From Herpomyces periplanetae (taxonomy: Eukaryota > Ascomycota > Laboulbeniomycetes > Herpomycetales > Herpomycetaceae), in the NCBI GenBank assembly GCA_009733715.1, contig WMKJ01000033.1:47828-111827 (forward strand): DNA of 64,000 nt. The letters run 5' to 3'. Shown piece after piece: positions 23,394 to 35,693 of the stretch. How positions within the stretch are numbered: the stretch's first letter is position 1; the number at the start of each line of letters is the position of its first letter. The notes under the pieces are model-generated. The model saw nothing but the letters and a program-made list of their open reading frames with translations, searched no databases and was not told where the DNA came from. The position numbers and the translations under genes were made by a program.

Positions 23394-26300
23394 CCGCATG
23401 ACTAATTGTGTTTGCTTAGATAATCGCGGTATTGATTTGGTAATAACTTGACGGGTTTGTGGGCGAAGAATTGGGGATTTTGGAGGAAAGTTTATCTGGA
23501 TTTTACACGGTATGATAGGTTTGGATGAATTTGGAGTGGATTAGTACTTTTGAATATATCATTTATCGGTGAATTAGTTGATTGGGAATCATTGGTTATT
23601 TCTCGTGATATATATCGTACAATTTTCCAAAATATTTTCCGCGGTTTGGAAATTTGAAGATGTCTGATTTATATTTACAAACCTCTGTATATTGGAGAAT
23701 TTCTAGTTCAGTTGATTATCACCGTTTTACTCTTGCTTCAGCATTCATCTTCACACGCGGTTTACCCATTCGGTCCAATTGATCGTTATTTTAGATTGTC
23801 CGTGCAAAGTTGAGCCGACCACACTATACTTTTTTCCCTGTTAAGTCATCCATACATAGATTTATTTTCTATTAAGAAACTGAGTTTTTTCACTGGATTT
23901 TAGCGTCAAATTGCAATTATGATTCCATTCCTATAACATGTGAGCAACTCTTGGAAACTTTGATTCAAGCTTACTTGAAAAATTGCACCGGCAAAATTCT
24001 ATCAATTCTCAATTCCCTTGACACGGAATTTCATAATGGACACTTTTTCGGAACCGGCTAAAGAATAATACACCATTATGCTTGTACACTTGTGTCATTA
24101 CTTCTTTATTTTGTCAATTGATTAAGCAACCCGGCATTCGTGGTGTAAACGTGCGCAATGTCTAAAAGTTTGCAAGTGAAGAAGTTCATAACGTTTATTA
24201 CACCTGGACTTCCCTTCACAGTTAAAACGATTGGAACCACAGTTGAAACTCAAGTGTTTCTTTGGTTTAATTTATTCACACAATGTTATAATCTTAATAG
24301 TTTTACATTCAAGGTTAAGAAAGAACAGTAATACATCTTGCACTCTATAACCTATGATGTCTTACTAGAGAGTTTCGTACCTGTGAAGTTTGATAATTTT
24401 TACGCAGGGAAAGAGTTTTTGCTATTTTCGATGCAAATGCTGTAGGATTCGAGTGATGATTCCAATTTTGGAGATATATCCAACGTAGAAAGTTAAGAAC
24501 AATAATTTAGTTATATGCATTCTAAGACAACATGCTTGAGCTAATTAACATAATTAGAGCATTGTTATCAAGAAAAACTAAATCGATAAGTCCTCGTTGC
24601 CTTAAAAAGACACTACTTATCGTACCACATTTATATTGCACGTTTGCGCGAAAATGAAAGCGCAAATTCGTGAGCTAAAGCTGTCAAACAGGTCAACATG
24701 CCCCTATTTAATTTTAGCAGGGTTTGGTTAACAGATTGTTGGAAATTTTTGGAAAATATGACGACTCAGACAAGGGATGTTAGGCGGACAGATAGAAGGA
24801 AGTGTAAATGTGCTTAATCTGTATCATTAAATGGCGATTGCCAACCCAGTGGTGGGGTTAGAAGTTATAATACATACTCTTGAAAAATTGTGCTATTACA
24901 ACGGAGATTTGAACGTGACAATAGGTTTATCATTAAGAGTTATTATCAGTATTTCAAGTTAACATGGATTGTTAGATAAAAGTCATCCGTTTACTCGTTA
25001 GATTACCGCCTTTTTTTCCTTTACCAACTCGTTGGACCAGCGCGCTAATGATTAGAAGTGAACGTTATCTTACCAATTCCAAAGATTCTTTATTAACTTG
25101 GTAACTAATAATATCTATTGGTATCATGATTCTCTGTCACGAACACCTTAACACACTTTATTAAGTTGACGAACTGTACCATGCCTCCGATTGGATAGAG
25201 TATAATGCAGTGCAATGAGATGCGATGCGCTTCGTTGCAATATAACAGGACGCTATGTCTTCATATAATTTCTGTCTGCGTAATATTTGAACGACACTGC
25301 TGGTTTGGTTTTATCTGGTTAAATCAGGTAATAATAGGCTGAAAGCCCTGGTTCTACCATATGAACAGGATTCCTCTTGTAAAGATGCGAAAATTTGGTG
25401 CCATGTCCCACTGATTTAAACTTCCAGCTTAACGGGAATTCGTTAGAGATTTTATTCTGGTGTACATTGAATCTCATGGCCGTATCCAATTGCCTTAACA
25501 TTATAACCAACTGTGTCCGGAACAATTGACGAAGCGTATAAGTTTCTGCCGCCAGCTATATTTGCGCAAACCTTTACCTTAATCGCCATCTAGTATAGCT
25601 ATATAACCCAAAAGCAATTGCGTTAAACTACCAATTTGTACTCCCTCATGACGCTGAAGAAAGAAGTCCAGCGTTTTCAATTACTATGTAGTCATTACCT
25701 AGTAGTTAATTAATGCGAATTAGCTATATTGTCTGTGGACTGGCTGGTATACATTTTCCGGGCCGTCCGTTCAGAAGTCGAATTAAACGGATGAGAGTAC
25801 CACATTAATTATCCAGGGTATTTACAATAATGAATTCTATTTAGTTGGCAAAGTTAATCTTCCTTAAGCCGACTAATTTTTATTAAGGAATAATTACCTT
25901 ATTATATACAATACACTACACTACACTCTAAGTGGTTGATGCGGGTTTTCTAATGTTTTAACGGGTCGAGTGATTAAACCATTTTACCTTTACTTGGAGA
26001 CGGTGTACTCTTGTGTGTTTCCATAACACTTACCTTGAACTAGATATGTAAGATGCTGAAAGATTATTGTGAAATTGGTCGTATTGTTATGGGAAAATTT
26101 CTAACCAATACAAAACTAGGCAAATATTAAACGTCTTGGATGATTCGGGTGGGCGTGGTTGTACAAATCTTGCGCTGATTATCGCGCTTTACGAGAAAAG
26201 TTTAAACGATGAAGATGCAAGTGGGTTCTTATCATGATGATTTATACCCAGTTTAGCAATGAGTATATTAAAATCTTAGTATTAAATGGTGGGGTGGGCG

Positions 26301-26454
26301 GCAATATTTGTCTAGGATATTTCGTATAACCAATTGATTAAGTCAATCCTAACCAACGGTTTTCACTATCCTACATTTACCAATGCTAAAAATCCTAGCC
26401 GAAGATTGTTACTTTAATAGGGTATTTATTTTTTTAGCAACGCTCCAACCGGTG

Positions 26455-26520
26455 TGTGCATGCATGCGTCTATTCATGCATGCATGAGGGCGCGCGTGCG
26501 CGCGCGAGTGAGCGCATTCG
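26455..26520. repeat. Alternating purine-pyrimidine patch with Z-DNA potential
   Basis: GCATGCATGC-type palindromes lead into GCGCGCGTGCGCGCGCG at 26490-26506. Such alternating GC runs are the classic Z-DNA-forming sequence. Related GCATGC clusters occur at 7499-7524, inside the ketoacyl reductase intron. Confidence 0.6.
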
Positions 26521-28467
26521 TGTGTACAATGATATTGATTATTTCTTACTTTTTACATGAGTAAGTACGGTGAAGCTTTCGCAGCTGAGCAATAAACATT
26601 GAAAAAGTCACTTAGCAAGTGTGAGTGTTAACGCATATTAACGGTATTTTTGACTAGGGAGCATCTTGAAGAATTAGTTGGGGAAGTTTTGTTAATTAAG
26701 AGCAAGCAAGTTAGTTAATGCATAAGTATATAAGGAAGAGAGGAACTTGATGGATGTTCTACGATTATACTTGTCCGTAGAAACTTTGACGCAGTCAAGG
26801 TTAGGAGATTTTTTGGTCTCACTCTGGCATATTTGTCGCAATTAAACCAACATAAGTGTCATGAATTACGATAATGACATGGGCAACACCAATTGATCGG
26901 ATAATCTAGAGACTAAATGCTCGTCAAAGTGGTGCTGGTAAGTAACAGATCATGATGATGTGAGGCGTAATATCCCTAATAACAGAAATATTTACCAACT
27001 AGACCAATATTGTGGTGGTAACGGTGGTTATACATTCCCTCAAGGAGGAAATTAAGGTGATTGGGAAGGAGAATGGTTATAACATGGCATGGCGTAGTAT
27101 AGAATTACATACTTGATAATTCAAGTGTATTGGTCAATTTTCAAAGGTAAACCTGCCCACTTGTGCATGGAGATTCTCGTAATTGCGGGCTTACAACTAA
27201 CCACAGTACACCAGGCTTGCAGGTTAGTTACACTAATATCATCGTGACTTATTTCTAGATGATATCACTGACGAATAGGAGGAACTCTTATCAGTTTGTC
27301 ACACTTGGGTTGTATTAGATGCACGATCGAAGTCGTCTTGGTTCAGCATTAATTAGAAGAGTACAGAATTCTCATGACTCTTGCGATGGGCGGGTATTTT
27401 GGAGTAAACACACATTACGTTCAGGTTCGGGATCGTAAACTATAGTTCCATTGTACACACACATCCTTTTGTAAGTCGCACCTTATCATCCAAGCATTTA
27501 TACTAATCTTCTGATGTTTAGTCTAGTCAACATGGACAATGAGTGGATGGGGAAAGGACTTTTCAGATCTGGATTGATTTAGTCTCAGGTAGTGTGGTAT
27601 GATTGAACTCTGTTGTGTTGTATATTAGCTTAAGATCCTCACCCTGGAAGCGTACAAACCTCTAGATCAAATATTCTAATCTTTTATCACTGTGGACTTT
27701 ACCCTTGGGGGAGTTTTAACTTCAGTGTTCACACATTTTTTAGTATCTTTACCTTATATATATTTAGCATTCATTTTTACTTACCCATGAAGATAGACGG
27801 ATTGTTTCTGCCTATTTTTACACATTAATTCTTTATAGACTAAGTTGAAGATCACCTAGATATATTTCAGCGCTGGTTCCACTTTACGGAATCATTTTGT
27901 GAAGTATATACTGGAGAGATTTTTTTCGTCTTCGCTCGTTTTGAAATTTGACATTGTAGCGCTCGTTTACTCTTCAGTCCATTTATCCATTCGCCTGGTT
28001 AATGGACACAGAATATAATTTCACCTACATTCATTAAACAATTCTTTATTGAATATAGAGCGAGTAGGATTTCTTTACGAAGAAAACCGTTTGTTTTACA
28101 CAAAAGCTTGCTTGATTACTTTGAAGAATCTACGAATTACAATCAATTGACTACTGAGGTATCGTAGGATTTGCTAAAAGATATCCAATGTGAACTTGTA
28201 GTTTGTTGTGATAAGATTAATGATAGTCTTCCTTGGAATTGTATACTCTAGTTTCATTACTTGACTATACGAGGAGAAAATCAGATTTGCAAGGGTAAAT
28301 TTTACCGGATAAAAGCGGATTTGATTTGTCTAATTGATCAAAGATTTGGTTAACTCAATTGAAGGTTAGGCCAAACATTTCAGTTCGGGAAATATATTTA
28401 GGATTTGGCCGGTTGACGAAAGTAAATTTTTTACTGAAGGAAATTTGGGGTTAAGATAATTTGAATC

Positions 28468-30720
28468 ATGATGCGAAACTTGATTATTTTGACCATAATT
28501 GGGATAAGTGGCTTTAAGGCAGATATTCCAGAAGCCTATCGCAATCCACCACAATTATTACCATTGTTCATGTATACACCGGAAAAGGTTAACCAAGTAT
28601 CAGAGGAAAAGCATGGTAAACTTCTTCGAGTTGTAGATGAGATTGTAGCGACGGTTCCAATGGAAAATGCTACATTTGAAAATACAGTATTGCCAACAAT
28701 ACAGGTGGACAATGAGATTTATAAAGAGCTTTACACTATGTACACACTTCAATACATGATGCCGGATCCTGCGTTGCGTGAAGCTAGCATGGCAGCTTCA
28801 CGATTAGCGGATGAGGTATCCATTAAAATTGATACAAGGGAAGATTATGCAAATTTGGTGAAAGCAGCATTTAAATCAAGTTCAACACAAGGGCTCAAAG
28901 AAAGGGATCCTGAAGCGTACTTAATTATTTCAAGAATGGTTGATGGGTACAAGAGAAATGGAATTGACATACCAGCAGGACCGAAACGAGATCGGTTTGT
29001 CGAACTCATGAATAAAATGGTTGTCAATCTTAGCAAGTATAATGAACAAAAGGTGAACTTAGTATCTGGAATTGAATTAACGCCGGATGAGCTAAAGGGA
29101 GTGTCGAATAAAACGTTAGCACAATTTGAGAGAAACCGAAAGAATGGGGACTATTATATATCGTTTACGCCTAAGAATCAATTAGGATTGATTCGAGAAT
29201 TGACTAATGCAACGGTTCGGGAAAAGCTGATGGTTGGATGGGAAAATCGCTGCAATGAAAGTATACCAATATATAAGGAAGTTTTAAAAGACAGGCATGA
29301 GATAAGTTTACTGCTTGGGTATAAGAATTATGCAGAAGTGAAATTGGCTACTCGGATGGCACGAACTCCAGAAGCGGTGATGGAGTTTTTGACGGATCTC
29401 AAGGAGAATTTAGAAAGTGGAAAGCAAAGGGAATTGGATGAATTGCTGCAATTAAAGAAAAAAGAAGCTGAAGAAATCGGAGTGGAACTAACGGGAGACA
29501 CGGATAAGTTGTATATTTGGGATTGGATTTACTATACATCCAAGTTGGTTCCTGCAGACCGACCAGCAAAACAGTTCAGTTACTATTTTCCTTATCGAAC
29601 GTTTATGAATGGCATGATGGAAACTCTGGAAGGAATATTCAGTATTAAATTCGTGCGACTTGATCATGAAAGTATCAGTACACTTAGTCCGTCGGGAAAA
29701 GCCGACGATATAGTGTGGAATCCCGACGTTGAAGTGTACAGTGTTTGGAATGACAAAGAAGCAGGTAATGATTTTCTGGGATATTTATTTCTAGAATTGT
29801 TCAATCGTGAAGGTAAACGGACCCATCCTTCTCAATATACGGTGGTGCCTGGCTTTGAAAATGGTGATAAATCAAGAACGTATCCCGTAGCTCTAGTAAT
29901 GATGGGAATAGACAAATCCAAATATAACGATAGTACTCTATTGGGACTTTATGAAGTTCGAACTATTTTCCACGAATGTGGTCATGCAGTTCATACTCTT
30001 GTCAGCAGAACAAAGTACGGAGCTTTACATGGAACTAATGTTGCGACGGATTTTGTTGAAGCTCCAAGTCAAATGTTGGAAAACTGGGCTCAAGATCGTG
30101 AAGTTTTGAATCGAATAAGTTCGCATGTAGCCTACGAAAGCCCCCAAACCGAAGAGATTTGGCGTAGCAGTCTGACAGAAGACGACAAGGCCAAATATCC
30201 TCCCGGCCAGCTTCCTCCTCGAAAGATCCCCAAAGATGTAGTTGACGATGTTATGGAATATTTGAGTTCCGACTTTCTTTCGAACCAGCTTCAGCTGGCC
30301 CTGGGATTTGCCGATATGGCTGTTCATCAGCTCAACCTGTATCCCGATCCCAATTCCATCAACGTTGCTGCAATCTTCAATCGAATCCGCCTGGATATGC
30401 TTGGAATGTACGGTCCAAACAATACATCTGGGTCAAGCCCCGACAACATGCTGGATTACGGTCATCAATATGCCTGTTTTGGCCATTTAATGGCAGGATA
30501 CGCTGCGGGCTACTACGGTTATTTCTGGAGTCAAGTTTATTCTCTCGATATGTACGCTGCAAACTTTGCTGCCGACCCCATGAATCCTGCTTCTGGTCTA
30601 CGCTACCGTAAGGCCATCCTAGAACCCGGCGGTTCCGTAGATATGGATGCTGCTCTTCGTTCATTTCTAGGTCGTCCCCCCAATAAAGATGCTTTCTACA
30701 AAAAACTCGGGATTGCTTAA
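28468..30720 (+). CDS. Secreted M3-family metallopeptidase (saccharolysin/thimet oligopeptidase type)
   Basis: Zinc oligopeptidase cleaving short peptides. Single exon, 750 residues. The start gives a hydrophobic leader (LIILTIIGISGFKA), a probable signal peptide, whereas most family members are cytosolic or mitochondrial. The catalytic site is intact: HECGH at 502-506 (zinc ligands and catalytic Glu503), and third zinc ligand Glu531 in DFVEAPSQMLENW, as in fungal Prd1. The C-terminal domain has GHLMAGYAAGYYGYFWSQVY, typical of M3A peptidases. It stands directly upstream of a paralogue that lacks the active site. Base composition changes inside the gene near 30,130: the first two-thirds is purine-rich with A/T-ending codons, the last 600 bp pyrimidine-rich with more C-ending codons. 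Substrate unknown. Confidence 0.92.
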   Translation: MMRNLIILTIIGISGFKADIPEAYRNPPQLLPLFMYTPEKVNQVSEEKHGKLLRVVDEIVATVPMENATFENTVLPTIQVDNEIYKELYTMYTLQYMMPDPALREASMAASRLADEVSIKIDTREDYANLVKAAFKSSSTQGLKERDPEAYLIISRMVDGYKRNGIDIPAGPKRDRFVELMNKMVVNLSKYNEQKVNLVSGIELTPDELKGVSNKTLAQFERNRKNGDYYISFTPKNQLGLIRELTNATVREKLMVGWENRCNESIPIYKEVLKDRHEISLLLGYKNYAEVKLATRMARTPEAVMEFLTDLKENLESGKQRELDELLQLKKKEAEEIGVELTGDTDKLYIWDWIYYTSKLVPADRPAKQFSYYFPYRTFMNGMMETLEGIFSIKFVRLDHESISTLSPSGKADDIVWNPDVEVYSVWNDKEAGNDFLGYLFLELFNREGKRTHPSQYTVVPGFENGDKSRTYPVALVMMGIDKSKYNDSTLLGLYEVRTIFHECGHAVHTLVSRTKYGALHGTNVATDFVEAPSQMLENWAQDREVLNRISSHVAYESPQTEEIWRSSLTEDDKAKYPPGQLPPRKIPKDVVDDVMEYLSSDFLSNQLQLALGFADMAVHQLNLYPDPNSINVAAIFNRIRLDMLGMYGPNNTSGSSPDNMLDYGHQYACFGHLMAGYAAGYYGYFWSQVYSLDMYAANFAADPMNPASGLRYRKAILEPGGSVDMDAALRSFLGRPPNKDAFYKKLGIA

Positions 30721-31267
30721 CAGTCTCGTTCTCATCACGTCCTTCAATATCGTGATCCCCACCCAATTCTCTCGTTGAATATCCTTTGCTCATTCTGCTC
30801 ACTTTCTTTGCATAAGGGCTCCGGCTTATAGCTTATTCTTTCATTAAATTCTCCCTCACCTTGCTATATCATGCCACCCATGCCTTATACATTCATTTAC
30901 CAAAAGCCCATTTCCATTTTCCCATCCTCCAATATTTTATACGTGCACTAGTTTTGTGCCCTTTTTGTTGCTAAGTTTCTAATATACTTGTACACTTTAA
31001 TTCTTCATTCCCAATTCCAAAAATTTCTATGCTTCCAACTTCCTTAGGACTGTATTTCCTAATCTAGTAATGCATTCATCCAAAGTAATCTTCCAATGGA
31101 CCGCATAGTTTTAATTATTCTTTTCATTATGCGCAATTTTCTTCGCTCTTCACGCCCTGCTGTTGTTTTCCCCAAAAACTATCTTATATTGCCTTCTGTT
31201 TCCTCCTTTTCTCTCACCGTATAACTTCAATTCCGGTGTCTTTCCCCATCTATACTTCCAATCCTTC
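30721..31267. other. Spacer between the tandem M3 genes
   Basis: Pyrimidine-rich on the plus strand, no gene seen. It must hold the terminator of the first M3 gene and the promoter of the second. Confidence 0.5.
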
Positions 31268-33659
31268 ATGGCTCCCAAATCCCTTCTTTTCGATTCTTTT
31301 TCCTCCCTACTCCTCTCCGCTACATTTCCCTTTTTACTTTCTGTTGCTCAGGGAAGCAAATTACCCTTCTTACCCACCTTTTCCCTCAGCAATACCTCCA
31401 TTCAGCGAATCGTTAATGAAACGGTAATTTACTTTCCTCCCCTCACAATTCACCTTTGATTTAGCATGCACCGTTACCTTAATTTCTAACCATTCTCCAC
31501 ACAGATCAGTCACCATATCTATCTACGAAATTTTATCGATGGCAATACAAACTCATCCGACACCCAAACCTTCCACAATACAGTTTGGCCTCTTGAATTT
31601 GAATCTCAATCTTCTACATACGATACATGTATACTTGAATCTATCGCTACCTTTTCAAGTAATTCTGTCCTACGACAACTTTGCACTCAAGGTCTCGCCA
31701 AAATCAATCAACTTACCGGCGTTAAATCATGGCCCATCAATTTCGCTCGCAAGGTTTTGTCCATAAACGGTTCCGATCCAACTTCCAGACTCTCCTCACC
31801 CCACCCCCTCCAGGACAATAAACTGTTAACCCATGTACATCGAATCATGAAACAAGCCGGTCTCCACTTACCCAATGATACCCAGCGGGACGCCTTGCGT
31901 GAACTTGATGATCGTATCAATCAATTAACTCACAACTTCACCACCATGTTCACCTTACCCATTACGTACAGCGAATATTCTCCCAAGAACTTTTCCTACT
32001 TTTACACTCCCTGGCATGCTACACACCCCTCTTCCCCCAATTTATCCTCCCTTGTTAACGATACTTCTCTCCAAAGAAAGCTCATCCACCGTCAGATGAA
32101 TGAGATATGTAAACAAAACCTTGAATCCTTGCACAATATCGCCATGGCTCGTAATCAACTTGCCGATAAAATGGGTTACAAAAACTTCCTAGATTTTGCC
32201 TTGGAAGGTCAAACTATAGGCGGAATTCCTCAACTTTACAACCTTCTAACAAATATGACCCAATTGCTACACCCGTTTAGACTGAAAAAACTTGGACAGC
32301 TGGAAAAACAACCGCTTTCCCAGTCAACACAAATTAGTTATCCCTATTCTGCTCACAATGATCTAAATATATGGGACATTCCTCGACTCTTTCACCCGCC
32401 CAAGCCGTCTCCCCCTCGACCCGATGGACTAACTTTCGAACAATTTTACCCATTCCGTCACACTCGCGACAAAATCATGCTCCTCTTCTCCGAGTTTCTC
32501 GGTCTAAATATCACCCTATTAGACAAAACTACCAGGTCAACTTTATCCCATAATGCTAAATCTTCTAAACCGAGTGAAGATCTCGTATGGAGTCCACATG
32601 TGGATATATTCGCCATCTCCAGCGATACTAAGAATGATAAACGCTTCTTGGGTTACTTATACATGGATTATAATTCTACTGACAACAGTGACGATGGAAC
32701 GTTCAACAGCGTCCAGGTTCGTACCATTAGACCTGGATTTTCAGTGTCTCGCGATAAATGGAGTCCGTCTATCGTAGCCATTATTGTTCCGTACACCATG
32801 AATACCGACTTTACTACACTACTCGATTACCGAAAACTTCAGTCTCTTTTGCGCGGTACCGCTAAAGCCCTAATAAATATACTCTCCAAAGGTCAATATC
32901 AATACTTTCGTCGTATTCCCGTTAACGATATAACCGATAGTGCTGTATACTCCGTCCTTGAATTTTGGTGTAAAAATATCGCTGTACAAATTAAACTTAG
33001 TACCCACGTTTCCACCATTGATGGTGAAGCTAAACGTCAATGGTACGCTGAACTAACCCCGGAGCAACGTACCAAAATCGATCAAAATGAACTTCCCCCC
33101 AAGACTATTCCACCACGTCTCGTACAAATCAAATCCTCAACAGAATTTCCTGAAATATTTGCCTTTACCGAAAGCTTGAGCAGAGCCTTGGTAGCCTTAA
33201 TGATGTATGATAGTTCAACTTTTGATGTGGATTTAAGTGAATTACCCCAAGCCTGGAAAAACCATCGAGAATTTTCCATGTTCATCGAACCCCGAGAGGA
33301 TTCTTATGACTCCGAATTGCCCGGTGACTATACATACGCATGTTTTGCTGAATTAGCCGGTCCCGGTATTTTGGAATTTTATCATGAACTTTGGTAAGTC
33401 TCCCCGTCACGATAATCCACCAATCCTAAACCCTTTTGCTAATTCGTACCATTACATCGATAGGGGAACGATCATTGCTGCAGAAATATATCATGTTTCA
33501 TTTAGCTATGATTCCTTGAATCGAACCCTTGGCCTTGATTTTCGTACCAAAATAATCGAAAATATACACCATCCCGAAATCATGACCTATATCAACGAAT
33601 ACATCGGCCATCCTGTAACACTAGACGGCTTTCTTTATTACTACCGATTGATCCATTAA
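31268..33659 (+). CDS. Secreted M3-family pseudopeptidase, zinc site lost
   Basis: Tandem paralogue of the neighbouring M3 peptidase. Exons 31268-31423, 31505-33393 and 33464-33659 give 746 residues, almost the length of its sister (750). The N-terminus (PKSLLFDSFSSLLLSATF, then PFLLSVAQG) is a probable signal peptide. Shared blocks include LADKMGYKNFLDFAL, SPHVDIFAISSDTKNDKRFLGYLY, LTPEQRTKIDQNELPPKTIP and YTYACFAELAGPGILEFYHE. At residues 502-506, exactly where the sister has HECGH, this protein reads RGTAK, and the DFVEAPSQ block is replaced by DITDSAVYSV. All zinc ligands are therefore gone, yet the frame is intact over 2.2 kb with well-formed introns. A catalytically dead, still expressed protein is the simplest reading. 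I start at MAPKSLL; an upstream in-frame extension exists but would bury the signal peptide. Confidence 0.85.
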
Positions 33660-33891
33660 CCATCTAAACTAACCGTGTGTCTGTTAATATGTTTCAACGT
33701 ACAGGCTCTCTCACACACCTATCCCCGTACATTCCCCTGAATATAGGGCTGCACACCTCATAATCCTATTCCCCATTTTCATCTTGACGTTACTTTATTC
33801 TGTTAAACTGTATCGCGTGCCAGTTAAATTACATTTGAGATGTCTGTACCGATCATTAGCAAAGTACACAGAATGATCATCGTTGGCATAG

Positions 33892-35559
33892 TTATATACG
33901 ACGTCGACTGCGTAGCGTAGACATGCGCTGACGCGGAAACTCTGGTGGACATTTCAGCTGTGCAATACGGTGTACTGCAGCTTCTGCTTTACTTCGTATA
34001 GCATACTTTTCGTACTGATTTTCCGGTACACGAGTAACCTGGCACCCCAATTCGCGATAATACTGCGTCATTCTACTCACCAATTCGTTTAGTTAATATT
34101 ACGATTTCCATAGATGCTTGAAAAATTCTATAAAAATAGATTAGATTAACCTACGCTTTATTTTCCAAGCCTAAATCATGCTTAAGATGGTAAAAATTAG
34201 TTGTCAATCCGTCAATGAGTAGAGCAAGGGCTGCTGCGTGCGTAATGATTAAATCTATATGCCATCGAGTTATCTCCCTAGTGCGAAACTAAATTAGTCT
34301 GCGCATGTTCACTCTTTGCAAAAATTACCACCCATATGTACCCATAAACCTACATACCCATCATTGGAAAATTTAGAACGCGAGCATTCCACCAAATTAA
34401 GCGTCCCCGGATACATTTTTTTAAAAACTTCGGGTTTAGGCCATCTTTTAGCAGACCGCTTCGCAGACGTTTTTGATCGTGACACGACATGATAAAGCTC
34501 AATTAAAAAGAGCAAGTACCGTAATAATTTCAAGCGTTCCACAGCTTGCGCCATCACGGTACTACTTGCTACTGAATCCATTTCGCAGTGGTCTACGCCA
34601 AAAACTTGAGGCAAGCCGGCACCCCGCAAGCGATGAGCAACGAAAATGCTACATGTGTCGATAGGCTTATTAGCGCTAAAACTTTCTTGCCACGGTTTCA
34701 ACGATATATTATGCAAGATTTGCTCGCCAAGTAACGATACCGCCGTATAGATTTGATCTGGCCTTTGTGCCGATAAATTTGCCCTTGGTACCGGCTTAGC
34801 TTCGCTTATCGCCATGTTCAGTATGCTTTTATCCGGAATATTAACCCCAGTTTCGGCCATATTTTCCAGTATAGCTGATTCCAGTTTACCTCTAACTTCT
34901 GCATTCTCATCCGTCATACTACGATTCAAATAACTTTCTTGCCGAGTTGAAATAATTTTTTTCATTTTCTTGTTACCAAATGTACTACCCAAGTCCTCGC
35001 GCATTTGTCGTGCATTACGAACATTTTCTGCCAACTGTTGTTGGTGCTGCTGCTGTTGTTGGGTATTGTCAAGTGCACTGCCCGATTCTAATGTAGTTGA
35101 ACCTGTCCCAGCATCTGTCGTTACTGGTGATGCGTAAAAATTTAATTTATGGGCTGGGATAACCTTAAGCTCCGCTGAGCCTGGGTCAAATACACCAACA
35201 TAATGCTTAAAGTAGCCATCTGGTGTCGCATGTGTTAACTCATTTCCACACACATCTAACTTAGCGTGCGCACGCGCATGTAAAAATAAAGCAGTCGGTT
35301 TAGGCCGCAAATCTGTCGTTCCTCGTAGCTTCGTCTTATCCAAATTTAATGACTCCGCCGTGTGTGCAAAAACTTTATATACTACGTCCGGCGTTAGTGA
35401 AAGACCTGGTGCTGTAGCCAGAATCGGATAATCGGCTACATTGTCGAGAATTTCAACGTTGGATGAAACGCACATATCTGGCCCTTCCTTTCGTTTAGAC
35501 AAATCTGGGACGTCCCCGTCTAATCCCGCCTCTTGTAAAGACCGTTTCAAAATGGCCAT
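33892..35559 (-). CDS. RPA49: RNA polymerase I subunit A49 (RPA49/POLR1E)
   Basis: Pol I-specific subunit needed for rDNA initiation and elongation. Exons 35559-34354, 34288-34155 and 34072-33892 give 506 residues. The N-terminal dimerisation part is followed by the family motif LGSTFGNKKMKKII and the linker, then the tandem winged-helix region in RWPKPEVFKKMYP, exon 2 (RWHIDLIITHAAALALLIDG) and exon 3 (MTQYYRELGCQV). A Gln-rich run (QQQQQHQQQ) interrupts the N-terminal half. Donor GTAGGT is used twice; it is the only choice that links exon 1 to exon 2 in frame. The last acceptor offers two AGs three bases apart (GAGTAG), both in frame. Start chosen at MAILKRS, the first ATG in the frame. Confidence 0.88.
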
Positions 35560-35687
35560 TAACACTTTCAGCAATTTAAATCTCAATAAATCCTTTTCAA
35601 TTTCCAAACCATAAATGACAACTTGCTAATCAACTGTACAAATTCGTCAAATCCATCTCGAAAATTAGTTAAATTACAAGGTAAAGT

Positions 35688-35693
35688 CACGTG
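35688..35693. promoter_or_regulatory. CACGTG upstream of RPA49
   Basis: About 130 bp before the RPA49 start. The plus strand changes from C-rich (RPA49 side) to strongly purine-rich immediately to the right. Confidence 0.45.

Larger units (their letters stand above)
22900..28467. other. 5.6 kb gene-poor region
   Basis: By far the longest gene-free stretch in the window, lying between divergent NOT2 and the first M3 peptidase. AT-rich, stops in every frame, no open frame above about 70 codons, no recognised RNA gene, repeat array or transposon terminus. Notable points: a CACGTG with an abrupt C-to-G strand change at 23,388 and an alternating purine-pyrimidine patch at 26,455-26,520. It could be regulatory DNA, a long non-coding RNA or a centromere/origin region; nothing visible decides. 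Confidence 0.5.

Noticed and set aside
24645-24675. Short match to the 3' part of U6 snRNA (GCGCAAATTCGTGAG)
   Set aside because: The ACAGAGA box and the rest of U6 are absent upstream; a coincidental 14-base resemblance.
28468-30720. Recent bacterial transfer of the M3 gene (intronless, different codon style)
   Set aside because: Its closest-looking motifs are fungal saccharolysin-like and the composition change is regional, extending through the intron-bearing paralogue and RPA49.
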